The position numbers and the translations under genes were made by a program. From Verrucomicrobiota bacterium (lineage in GTDB: Bacteria > Verrucomicrobiota > Verrucomicrobiia > Chthoniobacterales > Terrimicrobiaceae), in NCBI GenBank assembly GCA_026398255.1, contig JAPLTG010000028.1:1-64000 (forward strand): a stretch of 64,000 bases of DNA, written 5' to 3'. Below, piece after piece: positions 35,745 through 45,802 of this stretch (position 1 is its first letter; each line of letters begins with the position of its first letter). A model generated the notes under the pieces. The model saw nothing but the letters and a program-made list of their open reading frames with translations. It made no database searches and was not told the origin of the DNA.

Positions 35745-36941
35745 TTACTTGGCGGCGGCGGGCGAAGGCTCGGGAGTGGGTTGAGCCTCGGGGCGATTGG
35801 GCAGCTCCGGAGGCGGCGGGGCTTTCCATTCGGTGACATTGACCTTCATGCCCGGGCGGGCTTTTTCAACCCCCTCGACGATCACTTTTTCACCCTCGAC
35901 AACGGGTCCGGTTACCACCTGCCAAGGGCCGAGGATCGGACCGAGTTTCACGGGAACGGATTTCACCGTGCCATCGGCTTGAACGGAGGAAACAAAGAAG
36001 GTTCCCTGCATTTCGACGGCGGCTTTTTGAGGAATGAGCAGGGCGCCATCGATCATCTGGACGGGCCCGGAGACGGTGGCGAACAGACCAGGGCGGAGGA
36101 TGCTTTTGGGATTCGGAAAGAGGGCCGTGACCTGGATCGTGCCGGTGGAGGTATTGATCTGGCGGTTGACGAAATCGTATTTACCCAGCTCGGGGTATTC
36201 CGTGCCGTCGGCGAGTTTGAGCGAGAGCCGGGCTCGGCGGTCCTCTTTCGGCATGGCATCGAGGCGCTGGATGAGCGGAGCGAGTTGGAGGTATTCCGCC
36301 TCGGTGATGAAGAAGTTCATCTTCATCGGGTCGATCTGCGAGGATTGTGTCAGCACACTCACGCGTCCACCGGGCCCGACGAGATCGCCGATCTGGGCTT
36401 CAGCGACACCCACGACTCCATCTAATGGAGAGGTGATCGTGCAGTAGCCGAGATTGACTTGAGCGGCCTGCACGGCGGCTTGGGCGGCACCGACATTGGC
36501 CAAAGAGGCCTGCGTGTCTTGATAGGATGTCTGGTATTCCTGCTCGCTGATGACCTTCGTCTGGTAGAGCTGGGTTTGTTTTTGGAGGGTCAACTGCTGG
36601 AGCTGGGCCTTGGCGACCGCACTGGCGTATTCGGCTTCGGCTTGCGCGAGAGCGGCCTGGAACGGCCGGGGATCAATCGTGAAAAGCGTGTCGCCTTTTT
36701 TGACCATCGAGCCCTCTTTGTAGTTTTGAGTGAGGAGATAGCCGGTGACTTGGGCCTGGATGTTCGAGTTCTGAAAACCATCGAGCAAACCCACCCAAGT
36801 CTGCGAAGCCACGACATCCATCTTGAGAACGGGGGTGACTTGGACATTCGGCGGGGGAGGTGTTGGCGGAGCTGGTTTTTTACAGCCTGCAAAAACAGCA
36901 GCGCTCAAAAAAGCCGCGGCAACGAGGAGTCGAGGATTCAT
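35745..36941 (-). CDS. RND efflux periplasmic adaptor subunit (membrane fusion protein, lipoprotein)
   Basis: 398 residues. The signal peptide ends in a lipobox (AAVFAGCKK), so it is lipid-anchored in the inner membrane. The split lipoyl domain (NIQAQVTGYLLTQNYKEGSM and CTITSPLDGVVGVAEAQIGD) flanks a coiled-coil hairpin rich in Gln, followed by beta-barrel and membrane-proximal domains (LRPGLFATVSGPVQMIDGAL). It links the RND pump to an outer-membrane channel. The tail is Pro-rich (PPPPELPNRPEAQPTPEPSP). A 9-bp inverted repeat, GATTTGCCT (36947-36955) and AGGCAAATC (37002-37010), lies just upstream of the start. Confidence 0.92.
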   Translation of the reverse strand: MNPRLLVAAAFLSAAVFAGCKKPAPPTPPPPNVQVTPVLKMDVVASQTWVGLLDGFQNSNIQAQVTGYLLTQNYKEGSMVKKGDTLFTIDPRPFQAALAQAEAEYASAVAKAQLQQLTLQKQTQLYQTKVISEQEYQTSYQDTQASLANVGAAQAAVQAAQVNLGYCTITSPLDGVVGVAEAQIGDLVGPGGRVSVLTQSSQIDPMKMNFFITEAEYLQLAPLIQRLDAMPKEDRRARLSLKLADGTEYPELGKYDFVNRQINTSTGTIQVTALFPNPKSILRPGLFATVSGPVQMIDGALLIPQKAAVEMQGTFFVSSVQADGTVKSVPVKLGPILGPWQVVTGPVVEGEKVIVEGVEKARPGMKVNVTEWKAPPPPELPNRPEAQPTPEPSPAAAK

Positions 36942-36946
36942 GGGGG

Positions 36947-37010
36947 GATTTGCCTATAGGGAAAAAAACGGGGGCGCGAGGTTTTTTGTCGGCTGGGCAT
37001 CAGGCAAATC
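36947..37010. promoter_or_regulatory. Inverted repeat upstream of the RND operon
   Basis: GATTTGCCT at 36947-36955 and its exact complement AGGCAAATC at 37002-37010 are separated by 46 bases, starting 5 bp upstream of the adaptor ATG. The spacing is long for a simple operator, but two sites of one regulator could loop. No regulator gene is adjacent. Confidence 0.25.
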
Positions 37011-37065
37011 AACACTTCCTATGATGAGTTTAGGGTAGAGCAGCATTGGGGGTGAATTTGCAGTT

Positions 37066-37593
37066 TTACCTCCGGATCGTTCGGAAAACGGGTTGAAGGA
37101 TGTTGTTCGGGTGTTCTTGGATTGCGGTGCCGAGGAATTCGCCTTTTTCGTTGTATATCGGGACGATGGTGCGGATCGGTGTGCCGTAGTTGATGAAGCC
37201 TTCGAGTTCTGTTTGCTCAAAGCCACCATCGGGGCTCAGCATCACGCCGGTCTTACGGGTTTCGAAGGAATGAGGCGTTGCGGGTTGAATGACCTGTGCA
37301 CCGCCGGGAGAGGTGGTGATGCGAGGGGCGTTGTAGCTGGTCGGCACAGCGACCTCACGGCCAATGAACATCGTAGTGCGAGCTGGGCGGGCCGGTTCGC
37401 CGAGAAAGCGGTGGTTGCGCCGAATTTCCTGCTCTTCCTCGTCGGGCGTGGCCTTGGGCCGGGGAGTGGCAGAAACAGCGGCGGGACTCGGAGAGGCTTG
37501 GGGAGTCGGGGAAGGCTCGCCCGCCATCGCGGCGGGGAAAAATCCCGACACTACGGCCAAACCCAAAAAAACTGAGAGCGTGATTTTTTTCAA
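37066..37593 (-). CDS. Secreted Pro-rich protein, function unknown
   Basis: The best start is TTG 37593, giving 175 residues: LKKITLSVFLGLAVVSGFFP followed by AAMA is a good signal peptide. The earlier 37 in-frame codons look non-coding. The mature protein begins with a Pro/Ser/Thr-rich spacer (EPSPTPQASPSPAAVSATP), then about 120 residues with FIGREVAVPTSYNAPRI and GFINYGTPIRTIVPIYNEKG. I recognise no family. It is the last of a run of minus-strand genes starting with hpt, 31 bp after the preceding secreted protein. Confidence 0.6.
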   Translation of the reverse strand: MKKITLSVFLGLAVVSGFFPAAMAGEPSPTPQASPSPAAVSATPRPKATPDEEEQEIRRNHRFLGEPARPARTTMFIGREVAVPTSYNAPRITTSPGGAQVIQPATPHSFETRKTGVMLSPDGGFEQTELEGFINYGTPIRTIVPIYNEKGEFLGTAIQEHPNNILQPVFRTIRR

Positions 37594-37624
37594 GGGGGGG
37601 AAGGCGCAGTTAGGCGAAGGGCGG

Positions 37625-38326
37625 CTAATCTTTCTCTTTCGGGCCGACGGTGCGCTCGCCAACCAGGAATTCCTGAACATCGCCGACCGTGCGCAGAGTG
37701 GCATTTTGAACTTTTTTCGCGGTCGACTCGGTGAAATCCACCACTTTCCCGACCAGGCCCCCCACCCTTTTTTCGGAATCCTCGTTGGTGCTGACTCCTT
37801 CCGGTGGAACCAGGGGCTCGATCACCTCGCCACCAACCGCCGAGAGGCGAAGGGTCCCAGCGATCGATCCGGCGCTGTCATAGAGCCGCGCAGTCCACTC
37901 GGGCTGGAGCGTCTGGGGATTTGTCGCCAGAGAGTAGTCGATCCAGTGGAAACCGAGTTCGCACTGCACCGCCTCACGCTGGGCGATTTCGAAGACGCTT
38001 CCGGCATCCACCAAAACCTTGGCGCGGTCCAACGCCGGCCGGCTGGCAATATCGCTGAATCCGGCCAGAGGTGTGCGCTCGCCGGTGATCTGGCCATTTG
38101 CGACCGTTAATTCACGGACTCCCCCGCGGGCCGAGGGATCCGCCAGGAGAACGATCCACTCGGCGGGGACGGGCTCGCCTCGCTCGCCGCGCAATTCGAC
38201 GAAAGCGGCGCTTTGGGCGACCGGATGCACCGAGATGATTTGGAGGGCTGTGAGGGCCGAACCGGCATTCCCGGCAAAAACCGAGGCAGCGCTTGTGAAA
38301 AGGGAGAAAATGGCGAGGCGGATCAT
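37625..38326 (-). CDS. Secreted protein, function unknown
   Basis: 233 residues. A short signal peptide (MIRLAIFSLFTSAASVFA) precedes a mature chain with no family I can name. Features include AAFVELRGERGEPVPAEWIV, VANGQITGERTPLAGFSDIA and CELGFHWIDYSLATNPQTLQ. The C-terminal third (VGKVVDFTESTAKKVQNATL) is predicted helical and charged. It sits 61 bp after the SRAP-like gene and 31 bp before another secreted protein on the same strand, so it may belong to one transcript. Confidence 0.65.
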   Translation of the reverse strand: MIRLAIFSLFTSAASVFAGNAGSALTALQIISVHPVAQSAAFVELRGERGEPVPAEWIVLLADPSARGGVRELTVANGQITGERTPLAGFSDIASRPALDRAKVLVDAGSVFEIAQREAVQCELGFHWIDYSLATNPQTLQPEWTARLYDSAGSIAGTLRLSAVGGEVIEPLVPPEGVSTNEDSEKRVGGLVGKVVDFTESTAKKVQNATLRTVGDVQEFLVGERTVGPKEKD

Positions 38327-38387
38327 GGCGAAATTTTTAAGCGAGAGAATCGGAGATTCCAGCGGATTTTTTTGGAGGGAGTGAACA

Positions 38388-38861
38388 TCAAAAGTCGAAA
38401 AGCATTTCCTGAACGAGCCTGGTAGGAGCTGGCTTGGGTTGCTTTGCTGGCTTTGGTGTGGCGGGAGGCGTTGGCTCGGGAAAAGTCATGGGAGCGGCGG
38501 CGTGGAGGGGCTTTTCCAGAACCGGCATGCGGTTGTGCTGGAATCGCTCGAGTTCGGTGGGGGCGGATTCGCGGGTGACGATTTTGACGAGTTCATGGGC
38601 CGTCTGGCGGTCAAGGATCGCGCGGATCACGAGGCCCGAGGGCAGTTCGTCCCACACCAACTCCCCGGAGCAGTCGGAGCGTTCCGCGAATTCCTCGGCG
38701 GGAATGTCGAGCAGGATGCCGCCACGCTGAATCCACCAATTTAAAATCTCGCTTCGGGCAAAGCCGGCCCAGATGCGATGGATCGGCCCGTCGGGACCCA
38801 CTGCGGGCACTTCACGACCGGGGCGAAATGTTTTCCCTTGGACTTTAAAAACCGCGCACAC
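38388..38861 (-). CDS. Small protein resembling a shortened SRAP (YedK/HMCES) domain
   Basis: 157 residues from GTG 38861, so that Cys is residue 2 after the initiator Met. The SRAP family (DNA-protein crosslink shield for abasic sites) starts with catalytic Cys2. It has a RP-x-x-xVP strand, a WGx-x-xxW motif, and an IVT-x(10)-HxRMP-V end carrying the catalytic His. This protein reads MCAVF, RPGREVPAV, RIWAGFARSEILNWW and KIVTRESAPTELERFQHNRM with PVLE after it. The usual NARxE and GFYEW motifs are not recognisable, so activity is doubtful. A Pro-rich tail follows. It starts 8 bp after hpt. The family call is moderate. Confidence 0.5.
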   Translation of the reverse strand: MCAVFKVQGKTFRPGREVPAVGPDGPIHRIWAGFARSEILNWWIQRGGILLDIPAEEFAERSDCSGELVWDELPSGLVIRAILDRQTAHELVKIVTRESAPTELERFQHNRMPVLEKPLHAAAPMTFPEPTPPATPKPAKQPKPAPTRLVQEMLFDF

Positions 38862-38869
38862 GGCTTGTT

Positions 38870-39418
38870 TCAGCGGGCGTGCCGCCGGATCGCCTCTTCC
38901 TTCAAAACCCCGATGTAGGGAAGGTTGCGGTATTGCTCATTGTAATCGAGCCCGTAGCCCACGACGAATTCGTTGGGAATATCAAAGCCAATATAGTCGG
39001 CATCGATGGCGGTCTCGCGCGTCACGCTTTTGCGGAGGAGCACGCAGGAGCGGATGCTGGCGGCGCCGGACTCGGTGGCGAGGCGTTCCTGAATGGCACG
39101 AAGTGTGAGCCCGCTATCGAGGATGTCATCAAGGAGCAGGACATGGCGCCCGCGCACATCGGCGATGGTTTGCTGGCGGAATTGGATCTGACCCCGGGAT
39201 TTCGTGCCGTGGTAACTGGAGACGCTCCAGGAGTCGATTTGGAGCGGCAATGGCACGCGCCGCAGGAGGTCTGCCATGAAAATAAAACTGCCGTTCAGGA
39301 TGGAAACCACGGTGAGTTCCTTGTCCGCGTAGTCGCTTGTAATCTGGTGGGCCATCTCATCGAGACGGCTGAGGATCGTGGACTCGTGATAAAGGACTCG
39401 GGCGATGTCGGCGACCAT
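38870..39418 (-). CDS. hpt: Hypoxanthine phosphoribosyltransferase
   Basis: 182 residues. The PRPP-binding motif is clear in HVLLLDDILDSGLTLRAIQE, together with LTVVSILNGSFIFMADLLRR and, toward the end, DFxVGYGLDYNEQYRNLPYI-type text (FVVGYGLDYNEQYRNLPYIG). It salvages hypoxanthine and probably guanine to their monophosphates using PRPP. The ATG at 39418 lies 97 bp downstream of the tRNA-Arg gene on the same strand, so they could share a transcript. The SRAP-like gene follows 8 bp after its stop. Confidence 0.93.
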   Translation of the reverse strand: MVADIARVLYHESTILSRLDEMAHQITSDYADKELTVVSILNGSFIFMADLLRRVPLPLQIDSWSVSSYHGTKSRGQIQFRQQTIADVRGRHVLLLDDILDSGLTLRAIQERLATESGAASIRSCVLLRKSVTRETAIDADYIGFDIPNEFVVGYGLDYNEQYRNLPYIGVLKEEAIRRHAR

Positions 39419-39515
39419 TTGGCGACTTCATAGCCTCGGCTTCGCGAGAGGCAAGGACTTAATAGGATCCGCCCGCACCCAATGGCTCGAGCCAATCCAC
39501 GCGGAGGAGGGAAAT

Positions 39516-39589
39516 TGCACCCGGCGGGGGTCGAACCCACAACCTACGGCTTCGGAGGCCGTCACTCTATCCAGTTGAGCTACGGGTGC
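39516..39589 (-). tRNA. tRNA-Arg (anticodon CCG)
   Basis: A 74-nt cloverleaf on the minus strand. The acceptor stem pairs GCACCCG with CGGGTGC, plus discriminator A. The D arm reads GCTC-AACTGGATA-GAGT, the anticodon arm is ACGGC-CTCCGAA-GCCGT with anticodon CCG (reads CGG), and the T arm GTGGGTTCGACCCCC carries the TTCGA loop. The 3' CCA is not encoded. The arginyl-tRNA synthetase gene lies about 2 kb away. Confidence 0.95.
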
Positions 39590-39759
39590 GTCAGCGAGCA
39601 ACACTCTGGCAAGCGATTCGGAAAATCAAACGCAAAAGCCAGAGTCACCTCAAACATGCGGCTTGCAATTTTCCGGAGCGGAAAAGAATCTGGCGCACTT
39701 CCACGGGAGAACCGGCTTTCGCCGCCACCCGAGGAATTGATAAACGACGCAACCATACG

Positions 39760-41001
39760 ATGGCGACAACTACACTCGAGCACCCCGATGCCTTGGCGCG
39801 CAGCCTCAAGGCCATGCAGGAAACCGAAGAACTGCTGGGGGAAAAACTGGTCATCAACATGGGCCCGTCCCATCCCTCGACCCACGGCGTGCTCCGCATG
39901 ATCCTTGAGTTGGACGGCGAGATCGTCACCAAGGCCACGCCGGAAATCGGCTACCTCCATCGCGGCGACGAAAAAATCGCCGAGAACATGACCTACAATC
40001 AGTTCGTGCCCTACACGGACCGCTTGGACTACCTCGCCCCGATCGCGAACAATGTCACCTACGCCCTCGCCGTCGAGAAGCTCATGGGCTGGGAAATCCC
40101 ACCCCGCGGCAAGGCGATTCGCGTGATCTGCTACGAACTCGCCCGCATTTCCTCCCACCTCCTCGGCGTCGGTTGCCTGGGCATGGATCTCGGCGCGACC
40201 ACCGTGTTTCTCTACACCTTCACCGAGCGCGAGAAAATCTACAACCTGATCGAGCAACTCACCGGCGCCCGTTTCACCACGAGCTACACCCGCGTGGGCG
40301 GCCAGACCCGCGACCTGCCCCCGGCGTTCATCACCATGCTCAAGGATTTCCTCGAGACCTTCCCGAAGGCCTTCGAGGATGTGAACAACCTCATCACTCG
40401 CAACCGCATTTTCGTCGATCGTTGCAAGGAAGTCGGCGTGATTTCGAAGGAGGACGCCATCGCCTTTGGCCTCTCGGGCCCGAACCTCCGGAGCAGCGGG
40501 GTGGACCACGACCTTCGCAAGAAACACCCCTATCTCGATTACCAAAACTACGACTTCGATGTGCCCATCGGCACCGTGGGCGACAGCTACGACCGCTATC
40601 TCGTCCGGCTTGAGGAGATCCGCCAGAGCGTTTCCATCCTCCGCCAAGTCCTCGACAAATTGCCCCCCGGTCCGATCAACTGGCACGACCCCAAGTCCAC
40701 CCTTCCGGACAAAGAGTCGGTCCTCTCGAAGATGGAGGAACTCATCCACCACTTCATTGTCGCCACCGAAGGCGTCCACGCCCCCGCCGGGGAGGTCTAT
40801 TTCGGTGCGGAAAACCCGAAAGGCGAGCTGGGATTCTACATTTACAGCAAAGGCGGAGGAGTCCCCTACCGCCTGAAAATCCGCTCGCCCTCGTTCTGCA
40901 ACATCAGCATCCTCTCCAAAATGCTACCCGGATCGATGGTCTCCGATGTCGTGACGATTCTCGGATCGCTCGATCCCGTCTTCGGCGAGGTAGACCGCTG
41001 A
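39760..41001 (+). CDS. nuoD: NADH-quinone oxidoreductase subunit D
   Basis: 413 residues from ATG 39760 (MATTTLEHPDALARSLKAM); earlier in-frame codons overlap the tRNA. It is the 49-kDa complex I subunit: NMGPSHPSTHGVLRMILELD near the start, then GYLHRGDEKIAENMTYNQFV, RLDYLAPIANNVTYALAVEK, and the C-terminal PSFCNISILSKMLPGS and DPVFGEVDR. With NuoB it forms the quinone pocket. The other nuo genes are absent here, so the locus is dispersed in this genome. ptsN follows after an 82-bp gap. Confidence 0.95.
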   Translation: MATTTLEHPDALARSLKAMQETEELLGEKLVINMGPSHPSTHGVLRMILELDGEIVTKATPEIGYLHRGDEKIAENMTYNQFVPYTDRLDYLAPIANNVTYALAVEKLMGWEIPPRGKAIRVICYELARISSHLLGVGCLGMDLGATTVFLYTFTEREKIYNLIEQLTGARFTTSYTRVGGQTRDLPPAFITMLKDFLETFPKAFEDVNNLITRNRIFVDRCKEVGVISKEDAIAFGLSGPNLRSSGVDHDLRKKHPYLDYQNYDFDVPIGTVGDSYDRYLVRLEEIRQSVSILRQVLDKLPPGPINWHDPKSTLPDKESVLSKMEELIHHFIVATEGVHAPAGEVYFGAENPKGELGFYIYSKGGGVPYRLKIRSPSFCNISILSKMLPGSMVSDVVTILGSLDPVFGEVDR

Positions 41002-41083
41002 TGGTTGACACCACTACTCGCCAACGCCCGGCTTCCCCGACCATCGCCGCCAGCCGTCCAAGTAATTTTATCCATATCTTAAA

Positions 41084-41551
41084 ATGACCCTGGCCAACCT
41101 TTTATCAGAGTCGCAAATCATCCCCGAGATGGCAGCCAAGGAACGCTGGCAAGCCATCCAAGAGCTGGTTGACTGCCTTGTGGCATCCGGCAAAGTCGAT
41201 CGCGCCGACGAGGAGGCCATCCTCGAATCCATCCGTCAGCGCGAGGAAACCATGAGCACTGGCATCGGCTTCGGCATCGCGATCCCACACGCCTCCTCCT
41301 CGAAGGTCGGCGATGTCGTAGCCGCTTTCGGGCGCTCCTCCGCCGGCATCCAGTTCGATGCCCTCGACGGCGAACCCGTCTTCTTCATCGTGCTCTTCGT
41401 GGTGCCGAAGGACCAGTTCCAGACCCACCTCCGCACCCTCGCCGCAATCGCAAAATTCTTGAACGACAAAACGGTCCGCGAAGAACTCACCAAGGCCGAG
41501 AACATCCCCAGCATTCTCCAAGTCTTCGAGAACCGCTCCACTCGCCCCTGA
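41084..41551 (+). CDS. PTS fructose-type EIIA domain protein, PtsN-like
   Basis: 155 residues, one EIIA-fru domain. The phosphorylated His is H69 in GFGIAIPHASSSKVG, with the family texts QREETMSTGIGFGIA and PVFFIVLFVVPKDQFQTHLR. PtsN-type proteins are regulators of the nitrogen PTS rather than sugar importers, often affecting potassium uptake and envelope stress. No EIIB/EIIC genes lie nearby, which favours the regulatory role. No Shine-Dalgarno sequence is visible before the ATG. Confidence 0.87.
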   Translation: MTLANLLSESQIIPEMAAKERWQAIQELVDCLVASGKVDRADEEAILESIRQREETMSTGIGFGIAIPHASSSKVGDVVAAFGRSSAGIQFDALDGEPVFFIVLFVVPKDQFQTHLRTLAAIAKFLNDKTVREELTKAENIPSILQVFENRSTRP

Positions 41552-41581
41552 ATTTCGCAGCGGCGCCGACTCTGAAGGTTT

Positions 41582-41612
41582 AACCACAGAGGACACAGAG
41601 AGCACGGAGGAG
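41582..41612. repeat. Widespread intergenic motif AACCACAGAGGACACAGAG
   Basis: This stretch between ptsN and argS reads AACCACAGAGGACACAGAG, then AGCACGGAGG. A sequence of this kind is scattered in intergenic regions of many Verrucomicrobiota and related genomes, as I recall it. It appears only once in this window and has no coding role. Confidence 0.5.
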
Positions 41613-41658
41613 AAAATTGTATCAAGCAAACTGATCCCGATTTCGGGCACGGCTACTG

Positions 41659-41679
41659 AAAACTTAAAACTTAAAACTT
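41659..41679 (+). repeat. Three tandem AAAACTT heptamers before argS
   Basis: AAAACTT occurs three times without interruption (41659-41665, 41666-41672, 41673-41679), ending 3 bp before the argS ATG at 41683. Short tandem repeats of this kind can change in copy number by slippage. They replace a Shine-Dalgarno sequence here. Confidence 0.7.
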
Positions 41680-41682
41680 CCC

Positions 41683-43392
41683 ATGCCTACCCCGCGCGAA
41701 CTCCTCTCTGCCCGACTCCGCGACTCGCTCACCGCCCGTGAACTCGACCCCGCCCGCGGCGAAGTCGCCCAAGCCGCCGACTCCCGCTTCGGCGACTATC
41801 AGACGAACGCCGCGATGGTTTTGGCCAAGGAGAAAAAAACCAACCCGCGCCAACTCGCCACCGACATCCTCGATAAGCTCGATGTCTCCGGCCTCGCCGC
41901 TGCCCCCGAGATTGCCGGCGCTGGGTTCATTAACTTCCGCCTGGAGGATTCCTTCATCGCCTCCGCCATTTCCTCCCTCGCCACCGACCCCCGCCTCGGC
42001 GTCGCCCCTGCTGCCAAGCCCAAGAAAATCCTCGTTGATTTCAGCTCGCCCAATGTCGCGAAGCCGATGCATGTCGGCCATATCCGTAGCACGATCCTCG
42101 GCGACTGCCTCGTGCGCGTCGCCCGTTTCCTCGGCCACGAAGTCACCGCCGACAACCACATCGGCGACTGGGGCACGCAATTCGGAAAAGTCATCTACGG
42201 CTGGAAACACTTCCTCGATCGCGACGCTCTCGACCGCGACGCCATCGCCGAACTCGTCCGCCTCTACCGCGAAGTCACCCGCCTCGAGGAGACCGACGAG
42301 AACATCAAACGCACCGCGCGCGAGGAATTGGTCAAACTCCAAGCCGGCGACGCCGAAAACCTCGCCATCTGGAAACAAACCGTCGAACTCTCCTGGCGCG
42401 AATTCGAGAAACTCTACGACCTTCTCGGCATCAAGTTCGACGAACGCCTCGGCGAAAGCGCCTACAACGACGCCCTCGCCCCTCTTTGCGCCGAACTCGA
42501 AAAACGCGGCATCGCCCGCGAGAGCGACGGCGCCCTCTGCATTTTCTTCCCCGAAATCCCCACCCTCGACGGCAAGCCCGCCATCGTCCGCAAGTCCGAC
42601 GGCGGATTCCTCTATGCCTCCACCGACCTCGCGACGATCGACTACCGCGTGAATCGCTGGAACCCCGATGCCATCTGGTATGTCGTCGGCGCGCCGCAGG
42701 CGCTCCACTTCCAACAAATCTTCGCCGCCGCGAAAATGATGGGCATCGACGGCGACCTCCGCCACATCGCCTTCGGCAGCATCCTCGGCGAGGACCGGAA
42801 GATCATGAAAACCCGGTCCGGCGAGAATGTCGGCCTCGCCGAAGTTCTCCACGAAGCGATCGAGCGCGCCCGCAAAATCCTCGCCGCCCGCACCGAAGCC
42901 CTACCGCCCGAAGAGGCCGAATCCACCGCCCGCCTCATCGGCCTCGGCGCCGTGAAATACGCGGAACTCTCCCAAAACCGCCTCACCGATTATGTTTTCT
43001 CGTGGGACAAACTTTTGGCGTTCGAAGGCAACACCGCCCCCTACCTTCAGAATGCCTATGTCCGCATCCGCTCGATTTTCCGAAAGGCCGGAGAAACCCC
43101 GGACCCCGCCACTCCGATCCTCATCACCGCCCCCGCCGAGCGCGCCCTGGCGCTGAAAATTCTCCAATACGCCGAAACCCTCCCCGTCGTCCTCGACGAC
43201 TACCGCCCGAACATCCTTGCGAATTACCTCTACGAATTGGCCAACACCTACCACTCGTTCTACGAAGCCTGCCCGGTGTTAAAAGCAGAGCCCGCGCTCC
43301 GCGCCAGCCGCCTCATTTTGAGCGACCTCGCCGCCCGCACCCTCTCCCACGGCCTCGCCCTCCTAGGCATCGCCTGCCCGGAGCGGATGTAG
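41683..43392 (+). CDS. argS: Arginyl-tRNA synthetase
   Basis: 569 residues. Class I motifs are present: HIGH as HVGHIRSTILGDCLV, following VDFSSPNVAKPM, and a KMSKS-like site in EDRKIMKTRSGENVGLAEVL. The N-terminal ADD1 domain (residues 1-110) and the C-terminal anticodon-binding DALR domain (LSQNRLTDYVFSWDKLLAFE, ending HGLALLGIACPERM) complete the protein. It charges tRNA-Arg with arginine. It stands alone between ptsN and the convergent acetate-type symporter gene. Confidence 0.95.
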   Translation: MPTPRELLSARLRDSLTARELDPARGEVAQAADSRFGDYQTNAAMVLAKEKKTNPRQLATDILDKLDVSGLAAAPEIAGAGFINFRLEDSFIASAISSLATDPRLGVAPAAKPKKILVDFSSPNVAKPMHVGHIRSTILGDCLVRVARFLGHEVTADNHIGDWGTQFGKVIYGWKHFLDRDALDRDAIAELVRLYREVTRLEETDENIKRTAREELVKLQAGDAENLAIWKQTVELSWREFEKLYDLLGIKFDERLGESAYNDALAPLCAELEKRGIARESDGALCIFFPEIPTLDGKPAIVRKSDGGFLYASTDLATIDYRVNRWNPDAIWYVVGAPQALHFQQIFAAAKMMGIDGDLRHIAFGSILGEDRKIMKTRSGENVGLAEVLHEAIERARKILAARTEALPPEEAESTARLIGLGAVKYAELSQNRLTDYVFSWDKLLAFEGNTAPYLQNAYVRIRSIFRKAGETPDPATPILITAPAERALALKILQYAETLPVVLDDYRPNILANYLYELANTYHSFYEACPVLKAEPALRASRLILSDLAARTLSHGLALLGIACPERM

Positions 43393-43427
43393 GCTGCCCC
43401 GAACCCCTCCCCTCGCTTGGAGGCACC

Positions 43428-45008
<1,581 letters not shown>

Positions 45009-45009
45009 A

Positions 45010-45351
45010 TCAATGTTTGGAGGTGTAACCGAATTTGGCGAGGAGAGTGCGTTCGCTGCGATCCCAACCGCTGGCGGCGACCACATAAATAGCCGCCAAC
45101 ACCCAGGCCATCAGGAATTGCGACAGGGCGAAAAAATACGCGATGTTCATGTCGCCCCAGATTTTTTTCTCCATGAATTCCGGGAACCAACCCACGCCGA
45201 TGGGAAGCGCAAAGTAGTAAACGATGAAAAATACAGTGGCCGGAATGACCAGGCGGGCCTTGCTCCGGACAAGCGCGGAGAAATCGGGATCACGCTGGAT
45301 GCGATGCCAGTCGATGGGTTTGTCCGCCGCTGAAGGTTGGGGGTCTTTCAT
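45010..45351 (-). CDS. DUF485-family membrane protein (YjcH-like)
   Basis: 113 residues from ATG 45351. Two membrane helices (ARLVIPATVFFIVYYFALPI and AYFFALSQFLMAWVLAAIYV) flank a short loop, the hallmark of DUF485 proteins found with actP. The N-terminal phrase DWHRIQRDPDFSALVRSKAR is also typical. Its function is not established; it is thought to assist the neighbouring acetate symporter. One base separates its stop from the symporter start. Confidence 0.88.
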   Translation of the reverse strand: MKDPQPSAADKPIDWHRIQRDPDFSALVRSKARLVIPATVFFIVYYFALPIGVGWFPEFMEKKIWGDMNIAYFFALSQFLMAWVLAAIYVVAASGWDRSERTLLAKFGYTSKH

Positions 45352-45412
45352 GGCGGGCTGGATTACCACCTCGCACAAAGGTTGTCTAGAGGGCTTTGAT
45401 CCGCGCTGAATC

Positions 45413-45802
45413 TTAATTGGACAACCAGTGCGCCATGACAGCTCCCAGCCATACGGCGAAAAGACAAACGGCCACGCTGGCGAGGATATAAACCCCGCCT
45501 AGCACCGCTTGGCCTGTTCGAAGAAGTGCCAGAGTTTGAAGGCTGAAAGAAGAGAAAGTCGTGAAGCCCCCGAAAATCCCGACAAAGACGAACGCGTGAA
45601 CGCTGGAACTCGCATGCCAGATACGACCTTCGAGTAGCAACTCAGAGAAAATGCCGATCCCGAAGGAGCCGGCGACATTCACTAGAAGGGTTCCAAAAGG
45701 AAACCCGGCCGACCATGGCATCGTGGCGATCCACTCGGCAACCAGCCAGCGGCCGAGACTTCCAAGAGCCCCGCCAGCCATGACCGCCAAGGCCTCCCTC
45801 AC
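45413..45802 (-). CDS. crcB: Fluoride channel CrcB/FluC
   Basis: 129 residues from GTG 45802, which overlaps the dcd stop as GTGA. Four membrane segments are visible, with the family signature [15 protein letters not shown] at the N-terminus, [20 protein letters not shown] with the conserved Asn, and [17 protein letters not shown] with the Phe-box and Thr-rich sodium site. It exports fluoride as a dual-topology dimer, so this single gene can suffice. It ends the dnaX-ybaB-dcd-crcB operon. No fluoride riboswitch is evident, as expected for an internal gene. Confidence 0.92.
   Translation of the reverse strand: MREALAVMAGGALGSLGRWLVAEWIATMPWSAGFPFGTLLVNVAGSFGIGIFSELLLEGRIWHASSSVHAFVFVGIFGGFTTFSSFSLQTLALLRTGQAVLGGVYILASVAVCLFAVWLGAVMAHWLSN

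Noticed and set aside
39516-43392. Functional link between tRNA-Arg(CCG) and nearby argS
   Set aside because: They are on opposite strands and 2 kb apart with unrelated genes between; likely chance.
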